Source of the DNA: Actinomadura physcomitrii
GTDB taxonomy: Bacteria > Actinomycetota > Actinomycetes > Streptosporangiales > Streptosporangiaceae
Assembly (NCBI RefSeq): GCF_008923205.2
Contig: NZ_WBMS02000005.1
Location: forward strand, 56,154-120,153
DNA length: 64,000 nt
Reading direction: 5' to 3'
Below are positions 8,377 through 16,026 of this stretch, piece by piece. The notes beneath the pieces were generated by a model, which saw nothing but the letters and a program-made list of their open reading frames with translations, was not told where the DNA came from and did not search any database. The stretch's first letter is position 1, and each line of letters starts with the position of its first letter. A program made the translations under genes and the position numbers.

Positions 8377-9087
8377 GTGATCGACCCCGTGAGCGGTGAG
8401 CACGTCAACGACCTACCCCGCGGCGGGCCGCTCGCGGCCCGCCTGCCCCTGCTGTCGCCCGGCTCGCTCGGCGCCGAGCAGCAGGCCGTGTACGACGCCC
8501 TGACCGGCGGCCCCCGCGCGGCCGGCGGCGACCCGGCGGACTCCCGGGCGAAGGCCCGCGCGCTGGGCTTCATGGACGGTGAGGGCCGCCTCCTCGGCCC
8601 GTTCAACGCGATGCTGTACAGCCCGGCCGTCGGGATGCCGCTGCAGGACCTCGGCGCCGCGCTGCGGTTCCGCACCGCGTTCACCAAGCGCGAGCGGGAG
8701 ATCGCGACCCTGGTCGTCGCCGCCTGCCTGCGCTCGGACTACGAGTGGTACGCGCACGAGCGGCTCGGCCGCCGCGCCGGCCTGCGCGAGGACGAGCTCG
8801 ACGCGCTGCGGGAGGGCCGCGCCCCGATGCTCGCCGACGCCCGCGAACGCCTCGTCCACGAGGCCGCCCGGCAGCTGGTCGCCGAGCGCGACCTCGCGGA
8901 CGCCGTCTACGCCGAGGCGGTCGCGACCCTGGGCCGGCCCGCGCTCGTCGAGCTCGTCACCCTCGTCGGCTACTACACCGCGCTGGCCACGCAGCTGCGG
9001 GTGTTCCGGGTCGGCGTGCCCGACGGCGAGCCCGCCCCGTCCTGGCCGGGGCCCGATGCCGCGGACGGCGCGGCGCACGGCGAGTGA
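8377..9087 (+). CDS. Carboxymuconolactone decarboxylase family protein
   Basis: A 236-residue all-helical protein of the CMD/AhpD-like superfamily. The core carries NAMLYSPAVGMPLQDLGAAL, FTKREREIATLVVAACLRSD, then EWYAHERLGRRAGL, the usual active-site region. The AhpD CxxC pair is absent, so a peroxidase-recycling role is unlikely; gamma-carboxymuconolactone-decarboxylase-like chemistry or an orphan role fits better. GTG 8377 is placed 7 nt after a -10 box; GTG 8368 and 8389 are alternatives. A GNAT gene follows after 7 bp. Confidence 0.8.
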   Translation: MIDPVSGEHVNDLPRGGPLAARLPLLSPGSLGAEQQAVYDALTGGPRAAGGDPADSRAKARALGFMDGEGRLLGPFNAMLYSPAVGMPLQDLGAALRFRTAFTKREREIATLVVAACLRSDYEWYAHERLGRRAGLREDELDALREGRAPMLADARERLVHEAARQLVAERDLADAVYAEAVATLGRPALVELVTLVGYYTALATQLRVFRVGVPDGEPAPSWPGPDAADGAAHGE

Positions 9088-9094
9088 GGCGAGC

Positions 9095-9682
9095 ATGACC
9101 GAGACGCTGCAGACCAGACGCCTTGCCCTGCACCCCATCGGCATGGTCGACCACCATGCGCTGCTGACGCACTGGACCGGCCCGGTCGTCCGGCGGCACC
9201 TGTTCGACGGCGCGTCGATCTCGCCGGTCCAGGTCACCGAGATCATCGAGACCAGCGAGCGGGACTTCGCCACCGAGGGCTACGGGCTGTGGGCGCTGCG
9301 GCCGCTGCGCCGGGGGCTCGGGCGGGCGGAGCCGCGGCCGGGCGCGCCGCTGATCGGGGTGGCCGGGCTGCGCGGCCACGAGGGCCCGTTCGACCGGGGG
9401 GTGGACGTGGAGATCCTCTACAGCCTCGAACCGGACCGGTGGGGGCAGGGGCTGGCGGCGGAGGCGTCGCGGGCGGTGCTCGACTACGCGTTCGGGGTGG
9501 TCGGGCTGCGCCGCGTCACCGCCGAGTTCGACCCGGACAGCGCGGTGTCCGCCGAGGTCGCCGCGAGCCTCGGGATGCGGCCGTGGCGCGGCGGCCCGGA
9601 CGGGCCCGACGGCGCGGCCTACTATGCCGCCGACCGGTCCGGTTGGCTCGGATCCCGTCGTGGGATCGACGCCGTTCCTTAG
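9095..9682 (+). CDS. GNAT family N-acetyltransferase (RimJ/RimL-like)
   Basis: A 195-residue acetyltransferase with the N-terminal LQTRRLALHPI strand typical of RimJ/RimL-type proteins, VDVEILYSLEPDRWGQGLA as the acetyl-CoA-binding turn (about residues 105-125) and RAVLDYAFGVVGLRRVTA. The ATG follows GAGGCGAG. It is co-transcribed with the CMD-family gene 7 bp upstream and ends at a hairpin. The substrate, a protein N-terminus or small amine, cannot be told. Confidence 0.8.
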   Translation: MTETLQTRRLALHPIGMVDHHALLTHWTGPVVRRHLFDGASISPVQVTEIIETSERDFATEGYGLWALRPLRRGLGRAEPRPGAPLIGVAGLRGHEGPFDRGVDVEILYSLEPDRWGQGLAAEASRAVLDYAFGVVGLRRVTAEFDPDSAVSAEVAASLGMRPWRGGPDGPDGAAYYAADRSGWLGSRRGIDAVP

Positions 9683-9697
9683 AATCCGTTGTCCCGA

Positions 9698-9719
9698 GCC
9701 GGGCCCTCGGCTGCCCGGC
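9698..9719. terminator. Bidirectional hairpin terminator
   Basis: GCCGGGC, 8 nt, GCCCGGC forms a 7-bp stem in the 41-bp gap between the convergent GNAT and ICL/PEP-mutase-like genes. Confidence 0.55.
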
Positions 9720-9723
9720 CCCC

Positions 9724-10506
9724 TCACCGCGAGACCAGGGCCTGGACGTCGCCGTAGGAGAAGGCGGGAGCCTCGGTGGTAGTGCCGGCGACCTCCAGGG
9801 CGGACCCGACCGCGGCTTGGAGCGCCTTGCGGAACAGCAGGGATCCGGTGCTGATGCGGCGGACGCCGAGGCCGGCGAGCCGCCCGACCTCGGTCTTCCC
9901 CGGCATGAACAGCGCGTTCAGCGGCAGGTCGACGGCCTCGACGACGGCGCGGACGTCGCCGTCGGCGGCGATGCCGGGGACGAACACGCCGTCCGCGCCC
10001 GCCTCGGCGAACGCCCGCACCCGCCGCAGCGTCTCGGCCATGTCGGGTTCGCCGCCCGCGAGCCAGAACGTGTCGGTGCGGGCGTTGAGGAACAGCTGCG
10101 GAGCCGCCCGCTTCACCGCCGCGATGACGGTGGTCTGGTGGTCGAGCGGGGCGAGCGTCCCGTCGGAGCGCCCGTCCTCCAGGTTGAGGCCCGCGATCCC
10201 GTAGGAGGCCAGCTCGGTCGCGAGTTCGGCGACGTCCGCGACCCGTGTGGAGAAGCCGCCCTCGATGTCGACGGTCACCGGGACGGGCAGCCGGGCGAGG
10301 TCGCGCGCCAGCACGAGGGTCTCGTCGCGCGCGTCGCCGGTCGCGTCGGTCTTCCCGGCCGCGGCGGCGACGCCGAGGCTGGTCGTCCCGACCGCGGGGA
10401 ACCCCGCCTGCGCCAGCGCCGCGCCGCTCGCGAAGTCCCATGCGTTGGGCAGCAGCAGCGGGCCGTCGCCGTGGTGCAGGTCCCGGAACGTCTGCGGATG
10501 GTTCAT
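9724..10506 (-). CDS. Isocitrate lyase/PEP mutase family protein
   Basis: A 260-residue TIM-barrel protein of the ICL/PEPM superfamily, whose members make or break C-C or P-C bonds beside a carboxylate. Visible are LLLPNAWDFASGAALAQAG, the Mg-binding VTVDIEGGFS near residue 80, GLNLEDG, NARTDTF and FVPGIAADGD. The length matches the short oxaloacetate-decarboxylase/phosphonopyruvate-like branch rather than true isocitrate lyase. The ATG overlaps by 4 bp a 22-codon open frame that begins beside a -10 box. A MarR regulator lies just upstream in the same direction. Confidence 0.85.
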   Translation of the reverse strand: MNHPQTFRDLHHGDGPLLLPNAWDFASGAALAQAGFPAVGTTSLGVAAAAGKTDATGDARDETLVLARDLARLPVPVTVDIEGGFSTRVADVAELATELASYGIAGLNLEDGRSDGTLAPLDHQTTVIAAVKRAAPQLFLNARTDTFWLAGGEPDMAETLRRVRAFAEAGADGVFVPGIAADGDVRAVVEAVDLPLNALFMPGKTEVGRLAGLGVRRISTGSLLFRKALQAAVGSALEVAGTTTEAPAFSYGDVQALVSR

Positions 10507-10571
10507 CGGACGGCCTCCACGTCGTCGGGCGTGCCCTCGTACCGGGTGATGACCGGGCCGGTGTTCGCCAT
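10503..10571 (-). CDS. 22-codon leader-like small ORF
   Basis: ATG at 10571 opens a 22-codon frame, starting MANTGPVITRYEGTPDD, whose stop overlaps the ATG of the ICL/PEPM gene (ATGA). TAGATT lies seven bases before its ATG, so it would be the first, leaderless cistron of the transcript. It could be a coupling leader peptide or the fused ends of a deleted gene. Expression is inferred only. Confidence 0.35.
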   Translation of the reverse strand: MANTGPVITRYEGTPDDVEAVR

Positions 10572-10581
10572 GCCCCCGAAT

Positions 10582-11112
10582 CTAGGGAGAAGCCGTTTCG
10601 CCGCCGGCCGAAGTGTCGGCGCCGGTCGATGCGCCGCCGCCGGTCGAGATGCCGGCGGCGCGTTCGGTGATCCCGGTCAGCAGCTCGACGAGCCGGGCGC
10701 GGTCGCCGGGGCCGAGCGCGCCGAAGAGCCGGGCGCCCACGGCCGCCGCCGTCCGCGCGGAGGCCCGGGCGCGCCGCCGCCCCTCGTCCGTCAGCTCGAT
10801 CGCGTAGGCGCGGCGGTCGTGGGCGTCGCGCTTGCGCTCCGCCAGGCCGAGGCGCTCCAGCTCGTCCATGACCCGGACGACGGCGGACTTGTCGAGGCCG
10901 AGGAGCGCGCCGAGGCGCCGCTGGCTGGTGGGGCCGAGCCGGTCGAGCGCCGCCAGCACGGCGTGGTGCCGGGTCTCGATGCCGAGCGGCCGCAGCTCGT
11001 CGCCGAGCGCGCCGCGCGCGGCGCGGTGGGCCGAGGCGAGCAGCAGGCCCAGGGCGGTGTCGTCGGCGCGCGGGTCGCCGACGGCGGCCCGGTCAGGAGG
11101 TTCGGTCTGCAC
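10582..11112 (-). CDS. MarR family transcriptional regulator
   Basis: A 176-residue winged-helix regulator. The DNA-binding core spans about residues 50-115: HHAVLAALDRLGPTSQRRLG, then GLDKSAVVRVMDELERLGL and the wing ERKRDAHDRRAYAIELTDEG. The C-terminus is a low-complexity Gly/Ser/Thr tail. The GTG start lies seven bases after TAAAAT, suggesting a leaderless message. A perfect GTCTC-N4-GAGAC repeat about 30 bp upstream is the likely autoregulatory operator. It may control the downstream ICL/PEPM gene. Confidence 0.87.
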   Translation of the reverse strand: MQTEPPDRAAVGDPRADDTALGLLLASAHRAARGALGDELRPLGIETRHHAVLAALDRLGPTSQRRLGALLGLDKSAVVRVMDELERLGLAERKRDAHDRRAYAIELTDEGRRRARASARTAAAVGARLFGALGPGDRARLVELLTGITERAAGISTGGGASTGADTSAGGETASP

Positions 11113-11140
11113 GCCAGCGATTTTAAGCGCCGGCGATATA

Positions 11141-11154
11141 GTCTCAGTCGAGAC
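11141..11154. promoter_or_regulatory. Probable MarR operator
   Basis: GTCTC-AGTC-GAGAC, a perfect 5+4+5 inverted repeat in the region upstream of the MarR gene, near the expected -35 position of its promoter. Confidence 0.5.
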
Positions 11155-11206
11155 GTTCTCGCATACTCCTACTTTGGGCGGCTTCGGTGAGAGCGGGGAG
11201 AGACGC

Positions 11207-11446
11207 ATGCGCGTCCAGAACGACGAGCGGACGGCAGGCCCGAGCAGGCGGCGGGTGATGGCCGCCGCGGGAGCCGGGCGCCTGCTGTTCGGCACCGACT
11301 GGCCGCAGGTCGCCCGTCCCGAGGCGGACGGGACGACGGCGCTCCTCGACCGCGACCCGTCCCTGGACCGGAGGGCGCACGCCGCCGTGGACCGGGGCAA
11401 CGCCCTCCGGCTGCTCCCGCGGCTGGCCCGCCGCCTCAGCCGGTGA
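11207..11446 (+). pseudogene. Amidohydrolase (TIM-barrel hydrolase) C-terminal remnant
   Basis: A 79-codon frame from ATG 11207 encodes, after an unrelated basic start, GRLLFGTDWPQVARPEA followed by a Asp/Arg-rich helix and NALRLLPRLARRL. The FGTDWP element and the final helix are the end of the amidohydrolase-2/2-pyrone-4,6-dicarboxylate-hydrolase fold. About 80% of such a protein, including the metal-binding histidines, is missing. It is most likely a decayed fragment between the MarR and racemase genes. Confidence 0.5.
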
Positions 11447-12167
11447 CGGCCGGCCCGCCGCGCCAGGACGGCACCGGGCGGCGGCCCACCGCGGCCTCGA
11501 AGGCGGCGCGCGCGAGCAGGCGCGTCGAGTCCAGCGTCGGCAGCGGCGCCGCCTCCGGGGTCACCAGCAGCGGGATCTCGGTGCAGACGAGCGCGACGGC
11601 GTCGCAGCCGCGCCCGGCGAGCCGCTCGATGATCCGCACGTACTCGCGGCGCGACTCCTCGGTGACGACGCCGTTCACCAGCTCGCCGAAGATGATCTCG
11701 TGTACGCGGGCGCGGTCGGCGGCGTCCGGCACCACGGCCTCGATGCCGCGGGCGGCGAACTCGCGCGGGTAGACCGGACCGTCCATGGTGTAGCGGGTGC
11801 CGAGGACGCCGACGCGGGCGCGCCCGTCGCGGGCGGCCCGGTCGGCGACGACCCGGGCGATGTGCAGCCCGGGGAGCGCCAGGTCGTCGCCGGGACGCTC
11901 CAGGGCCAGGTGGGCGGTGTTGTCGGGGCAGGCGAAGAACGTCGCCCCGGCGGCGGCGAGGCGCCGGACGCTCTCGGCGAGGATCGCGCGGACGGCGTCG
12001 TGGTCGCCCGCGTCCCAGGACGGCATGCTGCGCGCGAGCGCGATCAGGTCGAGCGTGACGTCGGGATGGTCGTCGGGGCCGAGCTCGCGGAAGCCCTCAT
12101 GGCAGAAGGCGCGGAAGCACAGCGCGGCGCCCTCCGCGCTGTGGGCGAGGATGCCGAGATGCTCCAT
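11436..12167 (-). CDS. Aspartate/glutamate racemase family amino-acid racemase
   Basis: Cofactor-independent racemase of 243 residues. Both catalytic cysteines are present: Cys80 in FFACPDNTAHL and Cys195 in LVCTEIPLLV, with their Asn/Thr and Glu partners. The arrangement matches the YgeA/RacX broad-specificity type. ATG 12167 follows TGGAGCGATC; the frame is open 16 codons further. It is divergent from an XRE-cupin regulator, with three GTYC-N8-GAAC sites between them, so that regulator probably controls it. The substrate amino acid is unknown. Confidence 0.85.
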   Translation of the reverse strand: MEHLGILAHSAEGAALCFRAFCHEGFRELGPDDHPDVTLDLIALARSMPSWDAGDHDAVRAILAESVRRLAAAGATFFACPDNTAHLALERPGDDLALPGLHIARVVADRAARDGRARVGVLGTRYTMDGPVYPREFAARGIEAVVPDAADRARVHEIIFGELVNGVVTEESRREYVRIIERLAGRGCDAVALVCTEIPLLVTPEAAPLPTLDSTRLLARAAFEAAVGRRPVPSWRGGPAVTG

Positions 12168-12176
12168 GATCGCTCC

Positions 12177-12242
12177 AGTCCGATGTGCCGAACATCTGTC
12201 CACTAGAATGAACAACGGCAGGACTGTTCGTCAAATTGAACA
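12177..12242. promoter_or_regulatory. Three GTYC-N8-GAAC sites between racemase and XRE-cupin genes
   Basis: AGTCCGATGTGCCGAACA (12177-12194), TGTCCACTAGAATGAACA (12197-12214) and TGTTCGTCAAATTGAACA (12225-12242) share the pattern GTYC-N8-GAAC, with centres 20 and 28 bp apart. They fill the divergent promoter region and are probably operators of the XRE-cupin protein. Confidence 0.55.
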
Positions 12243-12264
12243 CTCGGACGTCTGGAGCGAACAC

Positions 12265-12819
12265 GTGGGGAACCTCGACCTGATCGCGCAGATCGCCGCC
12301 TCGATCCGGCGCGAGCGCGCCCGTGCCGGGCTCACCCAGACGGAGCTGGCCCGGCGCGCCGGCCTCGCCAAGTCAACGCTGTCCCAGCTGGAGGCGGGCA
12401 CCGGCAACCCGAGCGTCGAGACGCTGTGGGCGCTCGGCGACGCCCTCGGCGTCCCGTTCAGCCGGCTCGTCGACCCGCCGAGGGCGGGCGTGCGGGTCGT
12501 CCGCGCCGGGGAGGGCCCGGCGACGCGCTCTCGGCAGGCGGACTACACCGCGACGCTGCTGGCGTCGAGCCCGCCGAACGCCCGCCGCGACGTCTACCGC
12601 GTCACGGCGGAGCCGGGGGAGCCGCACCTGTCGGACCCTCATTCGCCCGGGACGACCGAGCACGTTGTCCTCAGCGCGGGCCGCGCCCTGGCCGGCCCGG
12701 CGGACGACCCGGTCGAACTGGCCCCGGGCGACTACGTCGCCTACCCCGGCGACGCCCCGCACGTCTTCCGCGCCCTCGCCCCCGGCACCGCCGCGACCTT
12801 CATCATGGAGCACACCTGA
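12265..12819 (+). CDS. XRE family regulator with C-terminal cupin domain
   Basis: A 184-residue regulator. Residues 5-60 are the helix-turn-helix (LTQTELARRAGLAKSTLSQL). Residues 105-180 form a cupin barrel (HSPGTTEHVVLSAGRALAG, then ELAPGDYVAYPGDAPHVFRA) that likely binds a small ligand. The GTG at 12265 with GGAG seven bases upstream gives the family N-terminus; ATG 12208 would overlap an operator. It is divergent from an amino-acid racemase, so the racemase substrate or product may be the effector. A long hairpin terminator follows. Confidence 0.87.
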   Translation: MGNLDLIAQIAASIRRERARAGLTQTELARRAGLAKSTLSQLEAGTGNPSVETLWALGDALGVPFSRLVDPPRAGVRVVRAGEGPATRSRQADYTATLLASSPPNARRDVYRVTAEPGEPHLSDPHSPGTTEHVVLSAGRALAGPADDPVELAPGDYVAYPGDAPHVFRALAPGTAATFIMEHT

Positions 12820-12825
12820 CCGTCG

Positions 12826-12879
12826 ACTTGCGGCGAGTCGTCGTTATGGGCGCTGCCATGACGACGACTCGCCGCAAGT
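12826..12879. terminator. Long bidirectional hairpin terminator
   Basis: ACTTGCGGCGAGTCGTCGT (12826-12844) pairs perfectly with 12861-12879. A U-G wobble and ATGG/CCAT extend the stem to 24 bp around a 6-nt loop. It sits between the convergent XRE-cupin gene and the leftward catabolic operon. Confidence 0.8.
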
Positions 12880-12893
12880 GAACGTCGGGCGGG

Positions 12894-14297
12894 TCAGGCG
12901 AGGAGGGCGGTGAGGGCGCTCAGGTCCTCCAGGCCGGCCAGGCCGTAGGCCAGGTCGGTGATCCGGTCGGCCTGCTCGGCGGAGACCCGGCGGGCGGCGT
13001 TGAGGCGGAACTTGGTCGCCAGCTCCTCGGCGGACAGCGGGTTGCCGGGTCCGCCGCGGTTGGCGTCCACGCGCTCCTCAAGGACGGCGCCGCCGCGGGT
13101 CGCCACCCGCAGGACGGCCGGGAACTGGTGCGGGAAGATCTCGTCGCAGCGGGCGTCCGGCACGCACCGGACCTTGGCGGCCAGCGCGAGCCGTTCCGGG
13201 TCCGCCGCAGCCTCGTCGGTGAAGTCCTCGTGGAAGACGCCGAGCCCGCCGCCGCCGAGCAGCGCCGCCGCGACCGTGTACGGCCCGGAGAACGCGGCGT
13301 GGTAGCCGGACTTCGGACGGACCTTGTCTTCGCGGGGCTCGCCGATCGTCCGCAGGACGGCCGTCGGCGCGCCCAGCTCGATGCCCTCGACGTCGGACGG
13401 GTCGAGCCCGCGCGCGCGAAGCCGCAGCGCGGCGTCGATGCCCGCGTGGGTGAAGTGGTTGCACGGGTAGGGCTTGAAGAAGATCCCGGGCAGTTCCCAG
13501 TGCTCGCCGAGCCGGTCGGTGAGCGCGTCCAGGTCGACCTGGTCGCCGCACCATGCCTGCAGGAACCCGAACCGTCCCTCGAACACGGTCGGCGGGCCGG
13601 TGATGCCGGTGCGGGCGAGGCCGGCGGCGGTGACGGCGGCGTGCGCGGCCCAGCCGCAGTGGATCCGCTTGACGGTCCCGCCGGTCCGGTTGGCCTCCAA
13701 AATTCCCGAGCCCATGCTGGCGGCGATCCCCATCGCGTCGGCGATCCCGCCCGCGTCCAGGCCGGACAGCATCGCGGCCGACGCCGCCGCCCCGACGGCG
13801 CCGCAGATCGCGGTGGCGTGCTGGCCGCGCTCGAAGAACACCGAGTTGCCCAGCTCCCGGTCGTACCCGGCCATGCCGAGCCGGACGGTGATCTCCACGC
13901 CGACGCCCACCGCGTCCAGCAGCGCCGCGCCGGTGGCGCCGCGCGCCTCGGCGGCGGCGAGCGACGCGGGCACGACCGACGCGGACGGGTGCAGCACCGA
14001 CGGCAGGTGCGTGTCGTCGAAGTCCAGCGAGTGGGCGAGGGTGCCGTTGAGCAGCGCGGCGCTGGGCTCGGGCAGCCGGGCGCCGGTGCCGATCGCGGTG
14101 GCGCGTCCCGCGCCGCCCCATTCGGCGACCAGCTCGCCGACCGCGCGGGCCGGGGCCTCGCCGGTCGCGCCGAGGCTGTTGCCGAGGGCGTCGAGGACGC
14201 GGCGCGCGGCGTCGGCGCGCAGGTCGGCGGGCAGCCCGTCCGCGCGCGCGTCGGCGGCGAGCGCGGCGAGCCGCTGCACCGGCGTGGGCGCGGTCAT
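12894..14297 (-). CDS. MmgE/PrpD family protein (copy 1)
   Basis: A 467-residue member of the MmgE/PrpD family, which includes 2-methylcitrate dehydratase, cis-aconitate decarboxylase and iminodisuccinate epimerase. It has the helical domain 1 and the lid domain (about residues 270-400). The catalytic-region motif SLDFDDTHLPS (residues 90-100) with His103 (VLHPSAS), and KRIHCGWAAHAA, match the classical active site, so it is probably functional on a polycarboxylate. It is the last gene of the leftward operon; its ATG overlaps the cyclase stop by 4 bp. Confidence 0.87.
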   Translation of the reverse strand: MTAPTPVQRLAALAADARADGLPADLRADAARRVLDALGNSLGATGEAPARAVGELVAEWGGAGRATAIGTGARLPEPSAALLNGTLAHSLDFDDTHLPSVLHPSASVVPASLAAAEARGATGAALLDAVGVGVEITVRLGMAGYDRELGNSVFFERGQHATAICGAVGAAASAAMLSGLDAGGIADAMGIAASMGSGILEANRTGGTVKRIHCGWAAHAAVTAAGLARTGITGPPTVFEGRFGFLQAWCGDQVDLDALTDRLGEHWELPGIFFKPYPCNHFTHAGIDAALRLRARGLDPSDVEGIELGAPTAVLRTIGEPREDKVRPKSGYHAAFSGPYTVAAALLGGGGLGVFHEDFTDEAAADPERLALAAKVRCVPDARCDEIFPHQFPAVLRVATRGGAVLEERVDANRGGPGNPLSAEELATKFRLNAARRVSAEQADRITDLAYGLAGLEDLSALTALLA

Positions 14298-15112
14298 GCC
14301 GACACCGCCGCGAGCGGGCGGACGGGGGAGCCGGTGCCGCCGGTGATCCGCAGCGGGGCGAGCACGAACGCGAACTCGTGCAGCCCGGACTCGGCGAGCG
14401 CCTCCAGGTTCAGGTGCTCCATGATGAAGATCCCCGACTCGACCAGCAGGATCCGGTGGACGGGCAGCACCGCGTGGCCTGCGCCCGCCGGAATCTGCTC
14501 GTAGGCGGTGGTGTCGGCGCCGGTCGCGACGATCCCGCGGTCCGCCAGCCAGCGGGCCGCGTCCGGCGTCGCGCCGGGCACGCCGGTCTCCTTGCCGAGG
14601 TAGGCGGCGGTGTCGCCGAAGTTGCGCGACCAGCCGGTGCGGATCAGCGCGACGTCGCCCTCGCCGGGCTCGGCCCCGGCGCGCTTCGCGGCGAGGTCCA
14701 GGTCCTCGGCGGTCACCCCGTAGCCGGGCTGCAGCGTCGCGACGCCGTGCACGGCGGCGACGTCGAGCAAAACGCCGCGGCGCAGCAGCCCCGGCAGGTT
14801 CTCGGCGCCGTGGCTGGTGAACGCCCCGCCGCGCTGCGCCTCGGCGGCGTCGACCCCGCCGTGCAGCGCGCCGTCGTGGCTGACGTGCGAGAGCGCGTCG
14901 ATGTGAGTGCCGACGTGCCCGCCGGTCACGATGATCTCGTTGGCGGCCGAGCCGCCGTCCGGGCGCCGCATGTCGCCGTGCCGGCGGATCAGCGTCATCC
15001 GGAACCCGGGATGGTTGGGGGAGCAGGGCATGCCGGTGAAGAACGGCTGGCCGAGCTCGATCAGGCGGACGCCGCGGGCGACCGCCGCGAGCAGCGGATC
15101 CTGCGTGGTCAT
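14294..15112 (-). CDS. Cyclase family protein (kynurenine formamidase/isatin hydrolase-like)
   Basis: A 272-residue metal-dependent hydrolase of the cyclase family (PF04199-type). The signature HVGTHIDALSH (residues 71-81) carries the metal-binding His, Asp and His. LIELGQPFFTGMPCSPNHPG starts the fold and GADTTAYEQIP lies in the C-terminal half. Family members hydrolyse cyclic or aryl amides, for example N-formylkynurenine, isatin or hydantoin-like rings. It overlaps CitE upstream and MmgE/PrpD downstream by 4 bp each. In this operon it may open a cyclic amide or lactone; the substrate is inferred only. Confidence 0.87.
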   Translation of the reverse strand: MTTQDPLLAAVARGVRLIELGQPFFTGMPCSPNHPGFRMTLIRRHGDMRRPDGGSAANEIIVTGGHVGTHIDALSHVSHDGALHGGVDAAEAQRGGAFTSHGAENLPGLLRRGVLLDVAAVHGVATLQPGYGVTAEDLDLAAKRAGAEPGEGDVALIRTGWSRNFGDTAAYLGKETGVPGATPDAARWLADRGIVATGADTTAYEQIPAGAGHAVLPVHRILLVESGIFIMEHLNLEALAESGLHEFAFVLAPLRITGGTGSPVRPLAAVSA

Positions 15113-16026
15113 GACGGGGAGCCTTCTTTCTGCGGTGCGGCTTTCTGCGGTGCGGCTTTCTGCGGGGCGGCTTCCTGGGGCGCGGCAGGGCGGTGGGCGG
15201 ACGCGGCGACGGCGAGGATCCAGCGGGCGCGCTCGACGACCGCCTTGTCCACGAACCGGCCGGCGGAGTCGATCCAGGCGGCGGCGCCGGCCGTGCCGTC
15301 GCGCGCGGTGAGCCGGTCCATGAGGTCGCGCGCCCAGGCGACGTCGCCGGGGTCGGGCGCGCACGCCTCGTGGACGACGGGGATCTGCGCGGGGTGGATC
15401 ACCGACCGGCCGAAGAACCCGGCCCGGTGCCCCGCGGCGGTGTCGGCGCGCAGGCCGTCCAGGTCGCGGACGGCGGTCCACACGCTCTGCGGCGGGGACG
15501 GCAGCCCGGCGGCGCGGGCGGCGACGACCACCCGCGAGCGCGGCCAGGCCAGCGCGTCGCCGCCGGTCACCCGCAGGTCGGCGGACAGGTCGGCCTCGCC
15601 GAGCGAGATCCCGGCGACGAGCGGGTGCGCGGTGGCGAGGGCGAGCGCGTTCTCCACGCCGAGCGCCGACTCCAGGACGGGGAACACCGGCACGCCGAGC
15701 GCGTCGGCGACGCGGCGCAGCGCGTCCGGGTCCTCGCACTTGGGGATCCGGACCCCGGCGAGCGCGCCGGGCGCGGACGCCAGCAGCCCGATGTCGGCGG
15801 TGCCGTCGGGGGTGCCGGGCGCGTTGATCCGCACGTAGGCGCGGCGTCCCTCGGCCAGGACGGCGGCGACGGTGCGGCGCGCGGTCTCCTTGGCGCCGGT
15901 CGCGACGGCGTCCTCCAGGTCGAGGATCACCGCGTCGGCGGCCGAGTCCAGCGCCTTGCCGATGCGGTCGCGGCGGTCGCCGGGGACGTACAGCCAGGTC
16001 CGGTGCGGATGCTCCGGGCCGGTCAC
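15109..16026 (-). CDS. HpcH/HpaI aldolase/citrate lyase family (CitE-like) CoA ester lyase
   Basis: A 305-residue TIM barrel of the CitE/malyl-CoA lyase group, cleaving beta-hydroxyacyl-CoA esters. It shows RTWLYVPGDRRDRIGKAL, the Mg-site Glu in VILDLEDAV (about residue 38), the catalytic-loop Arg in YVRINAP, FPVLESALG and the C-terminal GRSVIHPAQI. The GTG start overlaps the CoA-transferase stop by 4 bp. The C-terminus has an unusual AAPQK repeat tail from a 15-bp tandem repeat. With the CoA-transferase it makes a plausible activate-and-cleave pair giving acetyl-CoA or pyruvate-like products. Confidence 0.88.
   Translation of the reverse strand: MTGPEHPHRTWLYVPGDRRDRIGKALDSAADAVILDLEDAVATGAKETARRTVAAVLAEGRRAYVRINAPGTPDGTADIGLLASAPGALAGVRIPKCEDPDALRRVADALGVPVFPVLESALGVENALALATAHPLVAGISLGEADLSADLRVTGGDALAWPRSRVVVAARAAGLPSPPQSVWTAVRDLDGLRADTAAGHRAGFFGRSVIHPAQIPVVHEACAPDPGDVAWARDLMDRLTARDGTAGAAAWIDSAGRFVDKAVVERARWILAVAASAHRPAAPQEAAPQKAAPQKAAPQKEGSPS
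15127..15186. repeat. 15-bp tandem repeat in the CitE-like gene
   Basis: Four units of TTTCTGCGGTGCGGC (the first two identical, the third with one change, the fourth diverged) encode a repeated Ala-Ala-Pro-Gln-Lys tail on the CitE-like protein. Likely slippage-generated. Confidence 0.85.
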
